A stretch of DNA of 64,000 bases from Sedimentitalea sp039941015 (GCF_039941015.1 NZ_JBDVFI010000074.1); one strand, 5' to 3'; shown: positions 17,912 to 26,609, counted from the stretch's first letter. Notes: generated by a model from the sequence alone, not told the origin. Program-made: numbers and translations.

Positions 17912-18714
17912 GTGCTGGCCTCCGTACGTCCCATGATTTCTTCTTCCATATCCCAGATCATGCCAAGAATCTCTTCGCGTTTGACCGCGAAGTCAGGGTG
18001 TTTCTTGACCTCTCGAAGGTCCTGTCCGACCCCGAGATCGGCAAAGGGCAGGCGATATTCCTTGTGGATGCGCCCCGGTCGCGGCGCCATGACCAGCAAC
18101 CGTTCGCCCAACAGCAATGCCTCTTCGACTGAGTGGGTGATCAGGATGATGGTCTTGCCAGTTTCCTTCCAGAGCTTCAGGACCAGCGACTGCATCTTTT
18201 CCCGTGTCAGCGCGTCAAGCGCGCCAAGTGGTTCGTCCATCAGGATCACATCGGGATCATTGGCCAGACATCGCGCCAGCGCCACCCGCTGTTGCATGCC
18301 CCCAGAGAGTTCATAGACCGCCTTGTCTTTGAAATCCCCCAAGCCGACCACATCAAGCAGATGATCCACAGTTTCGGCCATATCGTTCTTAGGCATCCCT
18401 TTCATGCGCGGGCCAAAGCCGACATTCTCGCGTACGCTCATCCACTCAAACAAGGCGCCTTGCTGAAACACCATGCCGCGCTCGGCATCCGGGCCGGTCA
18501 CCGTATGTCCATTCAGGACAATCTGCCCTTCGGTTGGGGCGAGGAACCCTGCCACGATGTTAAGTAGCGTGGTCTTGCCACACCCTGACGGGCCGAGAAC
18601 CGACAACAGTTCACCCTGATTCAAGGTCAGTGACACGTCCTTGAGCGCCTGTACCGAACCACCGTCAGGTAATTCAAAACGCATGGACAACTTTTCGAGG
18701 GCAAGTCCGGTCAT
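17908..18714 (-). CDS. tauB: Taurine ABC transporter ATPase TauB
   Basis: This 268-residue ATPase of the nitrate/sulfonate/taurine class has Walker A GPSGCGKTT (41-49), signature LSGGMQQR, Walker B VILMDEPLGALD and the switch segment LITHSVEEA. Length is normal for TauB/SsuB. It overlaps tauC by 4 bases and lies just after ridA in the tauA-ridA-tauB-tauC order, so one transcript is likely. Confidence 0.9.
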   Translation of the reverse strand: MTGLALEKLSMRFELPDGGSVQALKDVSLTLNQGELLSVLGPSGCGKTTLLNIVAGFLAPTEGQIVLNGHTVTGPDAERGMVFQQGALFEWMSVRENVGFGPRMKGMPKNDMAETVDHLLDVVGLGDFKDKAVYELSGGMQQRVALARCLANDPDVILMDEPLGALDALTREKMQSLVLKLWKETGKTIILITHSVEEALLLGERLLVMAPRPGRIHKEYRLPFADLGVGQDLREVKKHPDFAVKREEILGMIWDMEEEIMGRTEAST

Positions 18715-18737
18715 GAGATTGGCGTTTCCCTTCTGCC

Positions 18738-19145
18738 TTATTGGCCGGCGGTACCGGCAATGATTGCGTCAGCTTCCAGTTCCACCAGCCATTCGGGGTT
18801 CACAAACCGGCTGACGGCCATGATCGTATCAACGGGGCGCACATCACGAAAATATTCTTTGCGCACGTCGATCGCCGCTTTCCAATTGTCGATATCCGTC
18901 AGAAGCACCCGTGTGCGCACCACATCCTGCAGGCCCGAACCCGCCTGTTCCAACGCCAACTTGATGATCTCGATACACTGGCGCGTTTGCGCGGCCACAT
19001 CCCCGATGCCAACGGTATTGCCGTCCGCGTCAACCGGTGCGGTGCCTCCGATGGCTATGTAGGGCCCGACACGAACCGCTCGGCTGAATCCGACCACGGC
19101 TTCCATCGGATTACCGTTCGAAATCAATTGCCGTCGATAGGTCAT
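18738..19145 (-). CDS. RidA-family protein in the taurine transport operon
   Basis: This is a 135-residue YjgF/YER057c/UK114 (RidA) protein, using ATG 19145, which has GGAG 8 bases upstream; the longer TTG start has no support. The family hydrolyses reactive enamines/imines such as 2-aminoacrylate that form around PLP enzymes. The conserved arginine strand is visible as VVRTRVLLTD. It lies between tauA and tauB. Its placement suggests protection of, or participation in, the Tpa-type transamination, but no substrate is shown by sequence. It could also be one of the many RidA subfamilies without deaminase activity. Confidence 0.82.
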   Translation of the reverse strand: MTYRRQLISNGNPMEAVVGFSRAVRVGPYIAIGGTAPVDADGNTVGIGDVAAQTRQCIEIIKLALEQAGSGLQDVVRTRVLLTDIDNWKAAIDVRKEYFRDVRPVDTIMAVSRFVNPEWLVELEADAIIAGTAGQ

Positions 19146-19191
19146 CCGGGCGTCTCCAAACAGCAATTTTGTCGGGGGCTCGTTTGTAGTC

Positions 19192-19220
19192 GGGCCGGGC
19201 GAGAAATCATCGCTCGGCCC
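19192..19220 (-). other. Intra-operon stem-loop after tauA
   Basis: On the minus strand, just downstream of the tauA stop, an 11-bp stem with one mismatch (GGGCCGGGCGA with TCGCTCGGCCC) closes a 7-base loop. No U-tract follows. It separates the binding-protein gene from ridA-tauBC and probably sets different message levels. Confidence 0.55.
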
Positions 19221-19229
19221 CGGACGGTC

Positions 19230-20228
19230 CTACGATCCGCCAGCGGCCGCAAGTGGGCCGGTGTTTACCGCATTTTCATAGCTGCCCTTGGCCGCATCGA
19301 TACTGCCGGACGCGACAAACACGTCTGCAACGCCCTTCATGAAGCCTTGCGCACCGCCGCCCAACCACTTGGCGGTCAGCTGTTCCTCAACCGTGGGGAA
19401 CCGGAATGTGGCAAGCGTTTCGGCGGTCGCGTCTGCATCCATACCGGCATCCTTGGCGATGACCGGCAACATCATCGCGCGGTTGTCCTCATCGGCCCAC
19501 ATCGCGTTGGCATCCGCCGTCACCTTGAGGAACTTTGCCACGAGGTCAGAGTTTTCGGCAACCCAGTTCGCCGGCCCCGATGTGACGTCAAAGACCAGAA
19601 TGCCCAGTTCTTCTTTTTCGGCACCGGTCAACAGGATGTTGCCATGTTCCAGCATCCGGCGCAGCGATCCGCCCCACCCGCAGGACATGTCAACCGCACC
19701 TTGTGCGAGCGCGGCAGCGCCATCAGGCGGCGCCATATCAACGACTTCAAGGCTGTCCAGAGGGACCCCAAAATGATCCATCTGCTTCAGAAAGCCGTAG
19801 TGGGCCGCTGTTCCCAAAGGTACAGCCACTTTCTTGCCCGCGAGTTCGCTGGCGGACTCCTTGTCGATCTCGTGATCGGCATGCACAACGCAGTTGTCGT
19901 TTTCAGAATAGGAAACGGCAACATCCAGCGCCTGCAAATCCTGCCCGGCACTGACGGCGACAACAAATGGCGGAACACCCTGACTGACGCTAAGCTGCAC
20001 ATCGCCCGAGGCCATCGCAGCACTCATCGCGGTGCCGGTATCAAAGCTGACCCAGTTGACGGTCACGCCCATTTCTTCGTCATATGTGCCTTGCACCTTG
20101 GCGTATTCGAACGGCATTGGCCATTCGAGGAAATAGCCGACGGTGATCTCTTGGGCAGAGGCCGCGTGTGCCGCGGTCAAAGCTGCCACGCCAGCCACAG
20201 CACCCATCAGTCTGGATTTAAGTTTCAT
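19230..20228 (-). CDS. tauA: Taurine-binding periplasmic protein TauA
   Basis: This 332-residue protein has a signal peptide ending AHAASAQ (about 1-25). The mature start EITVGYFLEWPMPFEYAK is typical of TauA-type receptors. It captures taurine in the periplasm and feeds TauBC. It is the first gene of the minus-strand transport operon, divergent from tpa across a 406-base region. It is larger than SsuA-like proteins but in the TauA range. Taurine is inferred from the surrounding tpa, xsc and tauR. Confidence 0.88.
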   Translation of the reverse strand: MKLKSRLMGAVAGVAALTAAHAASAQEITVGYFLEWPMPFEYAKVQGTYDEEMGVTVNWVSFDTGTAMSAAMASGDVQLSVSQGVPPFVVAVSAGQDLQALDVAVSYSENDNCVVHADHEIDKESASELAGKKVAVPLGTAAHYGFLKQMDHFGVPLDSLEVVDMAPPDGAAALAQGAVDMSCGWGGSLRRMLEHGNILLTGAEKEELGILVFDVTSGPANWVAENSDLVAKFLKVTADANAMWADEDNRAMMLPVIAKDAGMDADATAETLATFRFPTVEEQLTAKWLGGGAQGFMKGVADVFVASGSIDAAKGSYENAVNTGPLAAAGGS

Positions 20229-20634
20229 TCAGTTTCTCCCTGTTCTCTGCCCTTTCGGCAGATTTTCAACTAGTCGGACGGTCAACCGTCTCTGGCATGA
20301 CGCCATCGCTGCGATCCGCAGAACTGGCACCTTACGTCAATCGGAGCGCAATTCTGCATCTCGATCAATGGTTTTATGGGTCGCTCTTGAGCGGCAAGGC
20401 AATGTGTGGATGTCAGGGAAGCCTCACGCATTCATACTTTGATATTAAAATTCAATAGTTTAGACTGATTTTCAGTTGGTGCCGCAACGACTTCGGTGCG
20501 AAATTGGACTTATTCTGCAGGCGCATCTGGCCCTACGAACTGCTCGCGAATTGCGCTCAAGCTGTCAGGATGGCGACTCTGGCAAACGATGCCCGAAGTG
20601 TCATGCGCACCCCTGTTTCCTGAAAGGACATGCC
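20229..20634. promoter_or_regulatory. Divergent tauA/tpa control region
   Basis: This 406-base stretch has no gene I can support. It includes an AT-rich segment (about 20440-20470), a pair of TauR-type elements at 20504-20536, and the AAGGA ribosome site of tpa about 6 bases before its ATG. A minus-strand promoter for tauA must also lie here, but I cannot mark it with confidence. Confidence 0.65.
20504..20536 (+). promoter_or_regulatory. Predicted TauR site pair upstream of tpa
   Basis: TTGGACTTAT (20504-20513) and CTGGCCCTAC (20527-20536) are direct repeats 23 bp apart. They match the CTGGACTTAA element reported, as I recall it, for Rhodobacter TauR at 8/10 and 7/10. The right half is nearly the same as the right half upstream of xsc. 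The pair ends 98 bases before the tpa start. Confidence 0.65.
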
Positions 20635-22026
20635 ATGGACGGTACGTTCAACGAAAATGATATTTCTCATGTGGTCGAGGCCGACAAAGCCCATATCTGG
20701 CACCACCTGAGCCAGCACAAACCCTATGAGACGATTGATCCCAAGATCATCGTCGAGGGCAAAGGCATGCGTGTCTGGGACCAGAAGGGCAAAGAGCATC
20801 TGGATGCGGTGTCTGGTGGCGTCTGGACAGTGAATGTCGGCTACGGGCGGGAATCCATCGCCAACGCGGTGCGCGACCAACTGATCAAGCTTAACTATTT
20901 CGCCGGGTCCGCCGGATCGATCCCGGGCGCAATGTTCGCCGAAAAGCTGATCGAAAAGATGCCGGGCATGAGCCGGGTCTACTACTGCAACTCGGGGTCT
21001 GAGGCGAACGAGAAAGCCTTCAAGATGGTGCGCCAGATCGCGCACAAGAAGTTTGGCGGCAAAAAGCACAAGATCCTGTACCGCGACCGCGATTACCACG
21101 GGACCACGATCGGGTGCCTGTCAGCAGGCGGTCAGGACGAGCGCAACGCGCAATATGGCCCGTTCACACCCGGTTTTGTACGCGTCCCTCATTGTCTGGA
21201 ATACCGCGCCTTTGAACAGGAGGGCGCGCCGGTCGAAAACTATGGCCTGTGGGCCGCCGACCAGATCGAAGCAGCGATCCTGCGCGAAGGTCCCGACACC
21301 GTCGGTTCACTATGTCTTGAACCGGTGACAGCAGGCGGCGGCGTGATCACCCCGCCGAGCGGTTATTGGGAGCGAGTGCAAGAGATCTGCAAGAAATATG
21401 AATTGTTGCTGCATATCGACGAGGTCGTCTGTGGCGTGGGTCGCACAGGAAGCTGGTTTGGTTATCAACACTACGGCGTGAAACCCGATATGGTGACAAT
21501 GGCCAAGGGCGTTGCGTCCGGTTATGCCGCGATCGCCTGCCTCGTGACCAACGAAGGTGTGTTCGACAAGTTCAAGGCGAATGCCGACGACCCGCTCGAC
21601 TATTTCCGCGATATCTCGACCTTTGGCGGCTGCACCGCCGGGCCGGCTGCGGCGATGGAGAACCTCCGCATCATCGAAGCCGAAAACCTGCTGGAGAACA
21701 CCACCCAGATGGGCGCGCGGATGATGGACAACCTGAATGCCCTGATGGAGAAACACGCGGTCATCGGTGACGTGCGCGGCAAAGGCCTGTTCCTTGGTGC
21801 AGAGCTGGTTCAGGATCGTGACAGCCGCGCGCCGATGGCGGAAAAGAAGGTGGCGGCGGTGGTTGCCGAATGCATGGCACAAGGCGTCATCATCGGCATG
21901 ACCAATCGCTCAGTGCCGGGCTATAACAACACACTTTGCTTCTCGCCCGCGCTGATTGCCACGACGGATGACATCGATCGCATCACCGACGCGGTGGATG
22001 GTGCATTGGGCCGGGTGTTTGGCTAA
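20635..22026 (+). CDS. tpa: Taurine-pyruvate aminotransferase Tpa
   Basis: This 463-residue class III PLP transaminase converts taurine and pyruvate to sulfoacetaldehyde and alanine in the cytoplasm. PLP lysine is Lys291 (TMAKGVASGY), the aspartate is Asp262 (HIDEVVCG), and VNVGYG and NSGSEANEKA mark the class. The start is ATG 20635 with AAGGA upstream; the open frame reaches 53 codons further but without a signal. A hairpin follows the stop. No alanine dehydrogenase (needed to regenerate pyruvate) is in the window. An omega-transaminase of another specificity is possible, but tauR/xsc context makes Tpa likely. Confidence 0.9.
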   Translation: MDGTFNENDISHVVEADKAHIWHHLSQHKPYETIDPKIIVEGKGMRVWDQKGKEHLDAVSGGVWTVNVGYGRESIANAVRDQLIKLNYFAGSAGSIPGAMFAEKLIEKMPGMSRVYYCNSGSEANEKAFKMVRQIAHKKFGGKKHKILYRDRDYHGTTIGCLSAGGQDERNAQYGPFTPGFVRVPHCLEYRAFEQEGAPVENYGLWAADQIEAAILREGPDTVGSLCLEPVTAGGGVITPPSGYWERVQEICKKYELLLHIDEVVCGVGRTGSWFGYQHYGVKPDMVTMAKGVASGYAAIACLVTNEGVFDKFKANADDPLDYFRDISTFGGCTAGPAAAMENLRIIEAENLLENTTQMGARMMDNLNALMEKHAVIGDVRGKGLFLGAELVQDRDSRAPMAEKKVAAVVAECMAQGVIIGMTNRSVPGYNNTLCFSPALIATTDDIDRITDAVDGALGRVFG

Positions 22027-22035
22027 CTGATAGAG

Positions 22036-22070
22036 GCCGGAGCGGCAGGCAGAGACCATCCCGCTCCGGC
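22036..22070 (+). terminator. Hairpin after tpa
   Basis: A 10-bp inverted repeat (GCCGGAGCGG / CCGCTCCGGC) with a 15-base loop starts 9 bases past the tpa stop. Only a weak T-rich stretch follows, so it may be a leaky terminator before the methyltransferase gene. Confidence 0.5.
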
Positions 22071-22227
22071 ATTCGCTGCTTTCCCGACCACAGCCCCCGG
22101 CGGAAATCGGCGCCATGATTGCGGATTGGTGTTTGCCTGCCCCACATGAATTTAGCCGAAAGGTCTTTGTCCATTGTCCAAGCTGTGCAGAATGGCGTAA
22201 CCGCCGCTGCTCGCAAAGGACGCTGCC

Positions 22228-23175
22228 ATGCACGCCCCTGATACCTCGCAAGACCGCGCTTCTTCCCGGCTGCATGCCGCGCTTGGTACATTGGACAACG
22301 CCATGATCGAGCTGGACGAGGTGCAGAAGAAATTCGATGCCGTCAGTGGCCGGATCGATACCCTGTTGGTCAACACCACAAAATCTCCATCGGCCAATCT
22401 GGGGGCGAACCTGCGCTCGTTGAACGCCCGCAGCGAAATGTTGCGCAAAGCGCTCGACCGGGCGCGACGAAACTTTGCCAGTGCGCGCAAAGGATACCAT
22501 CAAGCCTCGCAGGCCTATGCCAGCAAGCATGAACAGCACACGGATGCGCTCGCCCTCGCGCAGGTCGAACTGGCAGAGGCCGAACGCTGCAAAGGCGCCT
22601 TGTCCCGCAGCATTTCAGCCTGGCTCGACCCAAAGGACTTCGCGCGCGGCACACAGGACGTTCAGACGCTCAAGGGTCATGAAGGCTCCTTTGGGTATCT
22701 CCCGATCAATCCCGCGCGATTCTTTGATCTGCTCATTCTGATCGAACGGGTTCTGGCGCTCGACCCGGACTATGATGATCCCGTCTTGCGCCACCGCCCT
22801 GTTCGGTTTCTCGATGTCGGCTGTGGCACCGGGCGCAATCTCGCGCTGGCACGTACAGGCAACGTGCTCAAAACCAAGGCGCTCGCCGGGTTTGATATCG
22901 ACGCGAACCGGATTGCAGAGGGCAAGGCCGCGTTTGGTCTCGACACGGAATTGAGCGTCGCGGATGCCATGATCTATGATTACGCCGGGCACGACGTGAT
23001 CTTTTCCTTTCGACCGTTTCACGATCCGGACATGATGCAGCGATACGAGTCGCATCTTGTCGCATCGATGCAACAGTCCGCCTATCTGATTGCAGTGCTG
23101 CCCGAGGATCTGGTGCGTTTTCCGGAACTCAGTTGTGTCTCGGGTGCTCATGGGATTTGGAAGAAAACCGGCTGA
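22228..23175 (+). CDS. Coiled-coil protein with C-terminal SAM-methyltransferase fold
   Basis: The protein has 315 residues. Residues about 15-130 are charged and heptad-like with no obvious fold other than coiled coil. Residues about 190-310 carry a class I methyltransferase core with motif I FLDVGCGTGR (194-203), acidic residues in GFDIDANR and a motif-II-like ADAMIYDYAGHDVIFS. I do not recognise the family or substrate. AAAGGA lies 7 bases before the ATG. It is placed between tpa and tauR on the same strand, so it may be co-regulated, but no known step of taurine dissimilation needs methylation. Confidence 0.8.
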   Translation: MHAPDTSQDRASSRLHAALGTLDNAMIELDEVQKKFDAVSGRIDTLLVNTTKSPSANLGANLRSLNARSEMLRKALDRARRNFASARKGYHQASQAYASKHEQHTDALALAQVELAEAERCKGALSRSISAWLDPKDFARGTQDVQTLKGHEGSFGYLPINPARFFDLLILIERVLALDPDYDDPVLRHRPVRFLDVGCGTGRNLALARTGNVLKTKALAGFDIDANRIAEGKAAFGLDTELSVADAMIYDYAGHDVIFSFRPFHDPDMMQRYESHLVASMQQSAYLIAVLPEDLVRFPELSCVSGAHGIWKKTG

Positions 23176-23189
23176 ACAGGGCTGCGTCG

Positions 23190-23221
23190 TTAAGTCCAGA
23201 TTGCAAGAATTTTAAGTCCAG
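23190..23221 (-). promoter_or_regulatory. Predicted TauR site pair in front of tauR
   Basis: Two identical copies of TTAAGTCCAG (23190-23199 and 23212-23221), that is CTGGACTTAA on the minus strand, start 22 bp apart. Both copies match the remembered TauR element at all ten bases. They end 13 bases before the tauR ATG, a position that would block or tune tauR itself, so autoregulation is likely. Confidence 0.75.
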
Positions 23222-23234
23222 TCTATCCTGCAGC

Positions 23235-24692
23235 ATGGCAATATCGGTTGAGACCTTTTTTCTGAATCCGGACGCGCAGGGAACCTTGCAAGCGCAGATC
23301 CAGCAGGTGGTCGCCGAGGGCATTCTGTCGGGCCGGTTTCACCGGGGCGAAAAACTTCCATCCTCGCGCAAACTGGCCAACCATCTCGGCGTCAGTCGGA
23401 TTACCGTGACGCTGGCCTATACCGAGTTGCTGGCGAACGATTATCTAACGTCGCGTGGCCGGTCGGGTTATTTCGTGTCCGACAATGCGCCCGTGCCGCC
23501 GGTCTATGCCCCGTCGCACCGTAGGCAGGATCGGGTCGACTGGCCCCGTGCCTTCAGCCGCACGTTTACCGGCGGAGATACGCCTCAAAAGCCCGGTGAC
23601 TGGCACAGCTATCGCTATCCGTTCATTTACGGTCAGGCTGATCCAACCCTGTTTGACCATGCAAACTGGCGGCTCTGCGCGTTGCGCGCATTAGGGCAAA
23701 AGGATTTCACCTCGTTGACCGGGGATTACTACGATCAGGACGATCCACTGCTGGTGGAATTCATCGCGCGCCACACCCTTCCCCGGCGCGGAATTGCGGC
23801 CAGGCCCGAGGAAATCCTGATCACAATGGGCGCGCAGAACGCGCTTTGGTTGACCGCTCAGGTGTTGCTCGATCCCACGCGCAAGGCGGCAGTCGAAGAT
23901 CCCTGCTATCACGCCCTGCGCGATATTCTCAGGCAATCAGGGTGCCAAATGGCCCCACTGCGGGTGGATGCCGATGGATTGCCGCCACAGGAGTTGCCAT
24001 CCGACACCGACGTGATCTTTACCACGCCCAGCCACCAATCGCCGACCACGGCGACCATGCCGCTGGCGCGTCGGCGCGTCTTGCTTGATCGCGCCCGCGA
24101 ACTGGATGCTCTGATCGTTGAGGATGATTACGAGTTCGAACTGGCGTTCCTTGCTGCCCCCTCCCCCTCGCTCAAGTCCTTGGACAGCGACGGGCGAGTG
24201 ATCTATGTCGGCAGTTTTTCAAAATCTCTCTGTCCGGGGCTTAGGCTCGGGTACATTGTCGGGTCCGAACCGTTCATCCGGCAGGCCCGTGCGCTGCGCG
24301 CCAGCGTATTGCGCCATCCGCCCGGCCATTTGCAGCGCACCGCCGCCTATTTCCTCAGCCTCGGACATTTTGATGCACAAATCCGGCGCATGTCCAAGGC
24401 CCTGCATGAACGCCGGCAGGTCATTGAACAGGCCGTGGACGAGCATGGCCTGACCATCGCGGGTCGGGGTGTCTATGGTGGTTCATCGTTGTGGATGCGG
24501 GCCGAGAACGGGGCGAATATGTCAACTGTCGCGCAGTCTCTGGCTCGAAACGGGGTATTGATCGAACCCGGCAAGCCGTTCTTTTCCGGTCCGGAGCAAC
24601 CAGAGAATTTCTACAGGTTGGGGTACTCGTCGATTCCGGCATCCAGAATTCCTGCGGGAATCGAACGGATCGCCCAATGTTTGAAAGCCTGA
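23235..24692 (+). CDS. tauR: Taurine regulator TauR (GntR/MocR type)
   Basis: This 485-residue MocR-family regulator has an N-terminal GntR winged helix (about 15-82, SSRKLANHLGVSRITVTLAY) and a C-terminal fold-type I aminotransferase-like domain. The PLP lysine is Lys330 (VGSFSKSLCPG). Family members such as TauR activate tpa and transport genes when taurine is present. I use ATG 23235; the frame is open upstream but the predicted TauR repeats lie just before this ATG. No clear ribosome site is seen. The gene lies between predicted site pairs on both sides. Confidence 0.88.
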   Translation: MAISVETFFLNPDAQGTLQAQIQQVVAEGILSGRFHRGEKLPSSRKLANHLGVSRITVTLAYTELLANDYLTSRGRSGYFVSDNAPVPPVYAPSHRRQDRVDWPRAFSRTFTGGDTPQKPGDWHSYRYPFIYGQADPTLFDHANWRLCALRALGQKDFTSLTGDYYDQDDPLLVEFIARHTLPRRGIAARPEEILITMGAQNALWLTAQVLLDPTRKAAVEDPCYHALRDILRQSGCQMAPLRVDADGLPPQELPSDTDVIFTTPSHQSPTTATMPLARRRVLLDRARELDALIVEDDYEFELAFLAAPSPSLKSLDSDGRVIYVGSFSKSLCPGLRLGYIVGSEPFIRQARALRASVLRHPPGHLQRTAAYFLSLGHFDAQIRRMSKALHERRQVIEQAVDEHGLTIAGRGVYGGSSLWMRAENGANMSTVAQSLARNGVLIEPGKPFFSGPEQPENFYRLGYSSIPASRIPAGIERIAQCLKA

Positions 24693-24698
24693 AAGTTT

Positions 24699-24731
24699 CT
24701 GGACCTAAATTGATTGGCAATCTGGCCCTAA
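24699..24731 (+). promoter_or_regulatory. Predicted TauR site pair upstream of xsc
   Basis: CTGGACCTAA (24699-24708) and CTGGCCCTAA (24722-24731) are direct repeats 23 bp apart, 9/10 and 8/10 matches to CTGGACTTAA. They begin 6 bases after the tauR stop and end 84 bases before the xsc ATG. Spacing and second half-site copy the tpa pair, which argues for the same activator. Confidence 0.75.
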
Positions 24732-24815
24732 CCGGCATTCTGCGCGACCCTTAGAACATCATCAACCAAGCCGACATGCATCGTCGGCAAATTGTGTTTC
24801 CGGGGAGATTTCCAG

Positions 24816-26591
24816 ATGAAAATGACCACCGAAGAAGGCTTTGTCAAAACGCTGCAAATGCACGGCATTGAACATGCGTTCGGGATCATCGGGTCGGCCA
24901 TGATGCCGATTTCCGACCTGTTTCCCAAGGCCGGTATCACGTTCTGGGACTGCGCCCACGAAGGCAGCGCCGGGATGATGGCCGACGGCTATACCCGCGC
25001 CACCGGCAAGATGAGCATGATGATCGCCCAGAACGGCCCCGGCATCACCAACTTTGTCACCGCCGTAAAGACTGCCTACTGGAACCACACGCCGCTGTTG
25101 CTGGTGACTCCGCAGGCCGCCAACAAGACGATCGGTCAGGGCGGATTTCAGGAAGTCGAGCAGATGAAACTGTTCGAAGACATGGTCGCCTATCAGGAAG
25201 AGGTCCGCGATCCGTCGCGCGTCGCCGAGGTTCTGACCCGCGTGATTGCGCAGGCCAAGCGCCTGTCAGGACCCGCACAGCTGAACATCCCCCGCGATAT
25301 GTGGACACAGGTGGTCGACATCGAAATTCCCGAACCAATTGAGTTTGAACGTTCTCCCGGTGGCGAAAACTCGGTCGCGATGGCCGCCAAACTGTTGAGC
25401 GAAGCGCAAAACCCGGTGATCCTGAACGGTGCTGGCGTGGTGCTGTCCAAAGGCGGGATCGCCGCGTCAATGGCGCTGGCCGAGCGTCTGGATGCCCCTG
25501 TTTGCGTCGGCTATCAACACAACGACGCCTTTCCCGGCAATCACCCATTGTTCGCTGGCCCACTGGGTTACAACGGCTCCAAGGCGGGCATGGACCTGAT
25601 CAAATCCGCAGACGTTGTTCTGTGCCTCGGCACCCGGCTGAATCCGTTTTCGACCCTGCCCGGATATGGCATGGAATACTGGCCGGCGGATGCCAAGATT
25701 ATCCAGGTCGATATCAACCCGGATCGGATCGGCCTGACCAAGAAGGTCACCGTGGGCATCGTCGGTGACGCCGCCAAGGTCGCCAACGGTATTCTGGCGC
25801 AACTGTCTGATGATGCGGGCGACGCAGGCCGCGCGGACCGCAAGGCGCGGATCGCAGAAACCAAATCCCGTTGGGCGCAACAACTGTCGTCAATGGATCA
25901 CGAAGACGATGATCCCGGCACCAGCTGGAACGAACGCGCCCGTGCGGACAAACCCGACTGGATGAGCCCGCGCATGGCATGGCGTGCAATCCAATCCGCG
26001 CTGCCCGCAGATGCGATCATCAGTTCCGATATCGGCAACAACTGCGCCATCGGCAATGCTTATCCTTCGTTCGAGGAAGGCCGCAAGTATCTGGCACCGG
26101 GTCTGTTTGGTCCCTGCGGCTATGGCCTGCCCGCCGTAATCGGGGCCAAGATCGGATGCCCGGATGTGCCAGTCGTCGGATTTTCGGGCGATGGTGCCTT
26201 TGGCATCGCGGTCAACGAATTGACCGCGATCGGCCGCGAAGAATGGCCTGCCGTGACCCAGATTGTGTTCCGCAACTATCAATGGGGCGCGGAAAAGCGC
26301 AACTCGACCCTGTGGTTTGACGACAACTTTGTCGGCACTGAACTGGACACCGACGTGTCTTATGCCGGCATCGCCAATGCCTGTGGCCTTAAAGGCGTCG
26401 TGGCTCGGACAATGGACGAACTGACCGAAGCACTCGATCAGGCGGTTCGCGATCAAAAGGCGGGGACGACCACGCTGATCGAAGCGATGATCAATCAGGA
26501 GCTTGGCGAACCCTTCCGCCGCGATGCGATGAAAAACCCGGTTCAAGTGGCAGGGATCAGCGCAAAGGACATGCGGCCTCAAGAGGTATGA
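24816..26591 (+). CDS. xsc: Sulfoacetaldehyde acetyltransferase Xsc
   Basis: This 591-residue thiamine-diphosphate enzyme splits sulfoacetaldehyde with phosphate to acetyl phosphate and sulfite. Length matches Xsc. The ThDP-activating glutamate fits Glu49 (CAHEGSAGMM), and the Mg-ThDP motif begins SGDGAFGIAVNEL. The segment QWGAEKRN is characteristic of Xsc as I remember it. The start is ATG 24816 after GGGGAG; a second ATG lies two codons later. It follows tauR with its own predicted TauR-controlled promoter and converges on pta. Confidence 0.92.
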   Translation: MKMTTEEGFVKTLQMHGIEHAFGIIGSAMMPISDLFPKAGITFWDCAHEGSAGMMADGYTRATGKMSMMIAQNGPGITNFVTAVKTAYWNHTPLLLVTPQAANKTIGQGGFQEVEQMKLFEDMVAYQEEVRDPSRVAEVLTRVIAQAKRLSGPAQLNIPRDMWTQVVDIEIPEPIEFERSPGGENSVAMAAKLLSEAQNPVILNGAGVVLSKGGIAASMALAERLDAPVCVGYQHNDAFPGNHPLFAGPLGYNGSKAGMDLIKSADVVLCLGTRLNPFSTLPGYGMEYWPADAKIIQVDINPDRIGLTKKVTVGIVGDAAKVANGILAQLSDDAGDAGRADRKARIAETKSRWAQQLSSMDHEDDDPGTSWNERARADKPDWMSPRMAWRAIQSALPADAIISSDIGNNCAIGNAYPSFEEGRKYLAPGLFGPCGYGLPAVIGAKIGCPDVPVVGFSGDGAFGIAVNELTAIGREEWPAVTQIVFRNYQWGAEKRNSTLWFDDNFVGTELDTDVSYAGIANACGLKGVVARTMDELTEALDQAVRDQKAGTTTLIEAMINQELGEPFRRDAMKNPVQVAGISAKDMRPQEV

Positions 26592-26609
26592 TCGCCAACA
26601 CCAGCCTGA

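Noticed and set aside
20460..20469. TTAGACTGAT as an additional TauR half-site upstream of tpa
   Set aside because: Only 6/10 match; it lies 44 bp from the next half-site, which may be chance.
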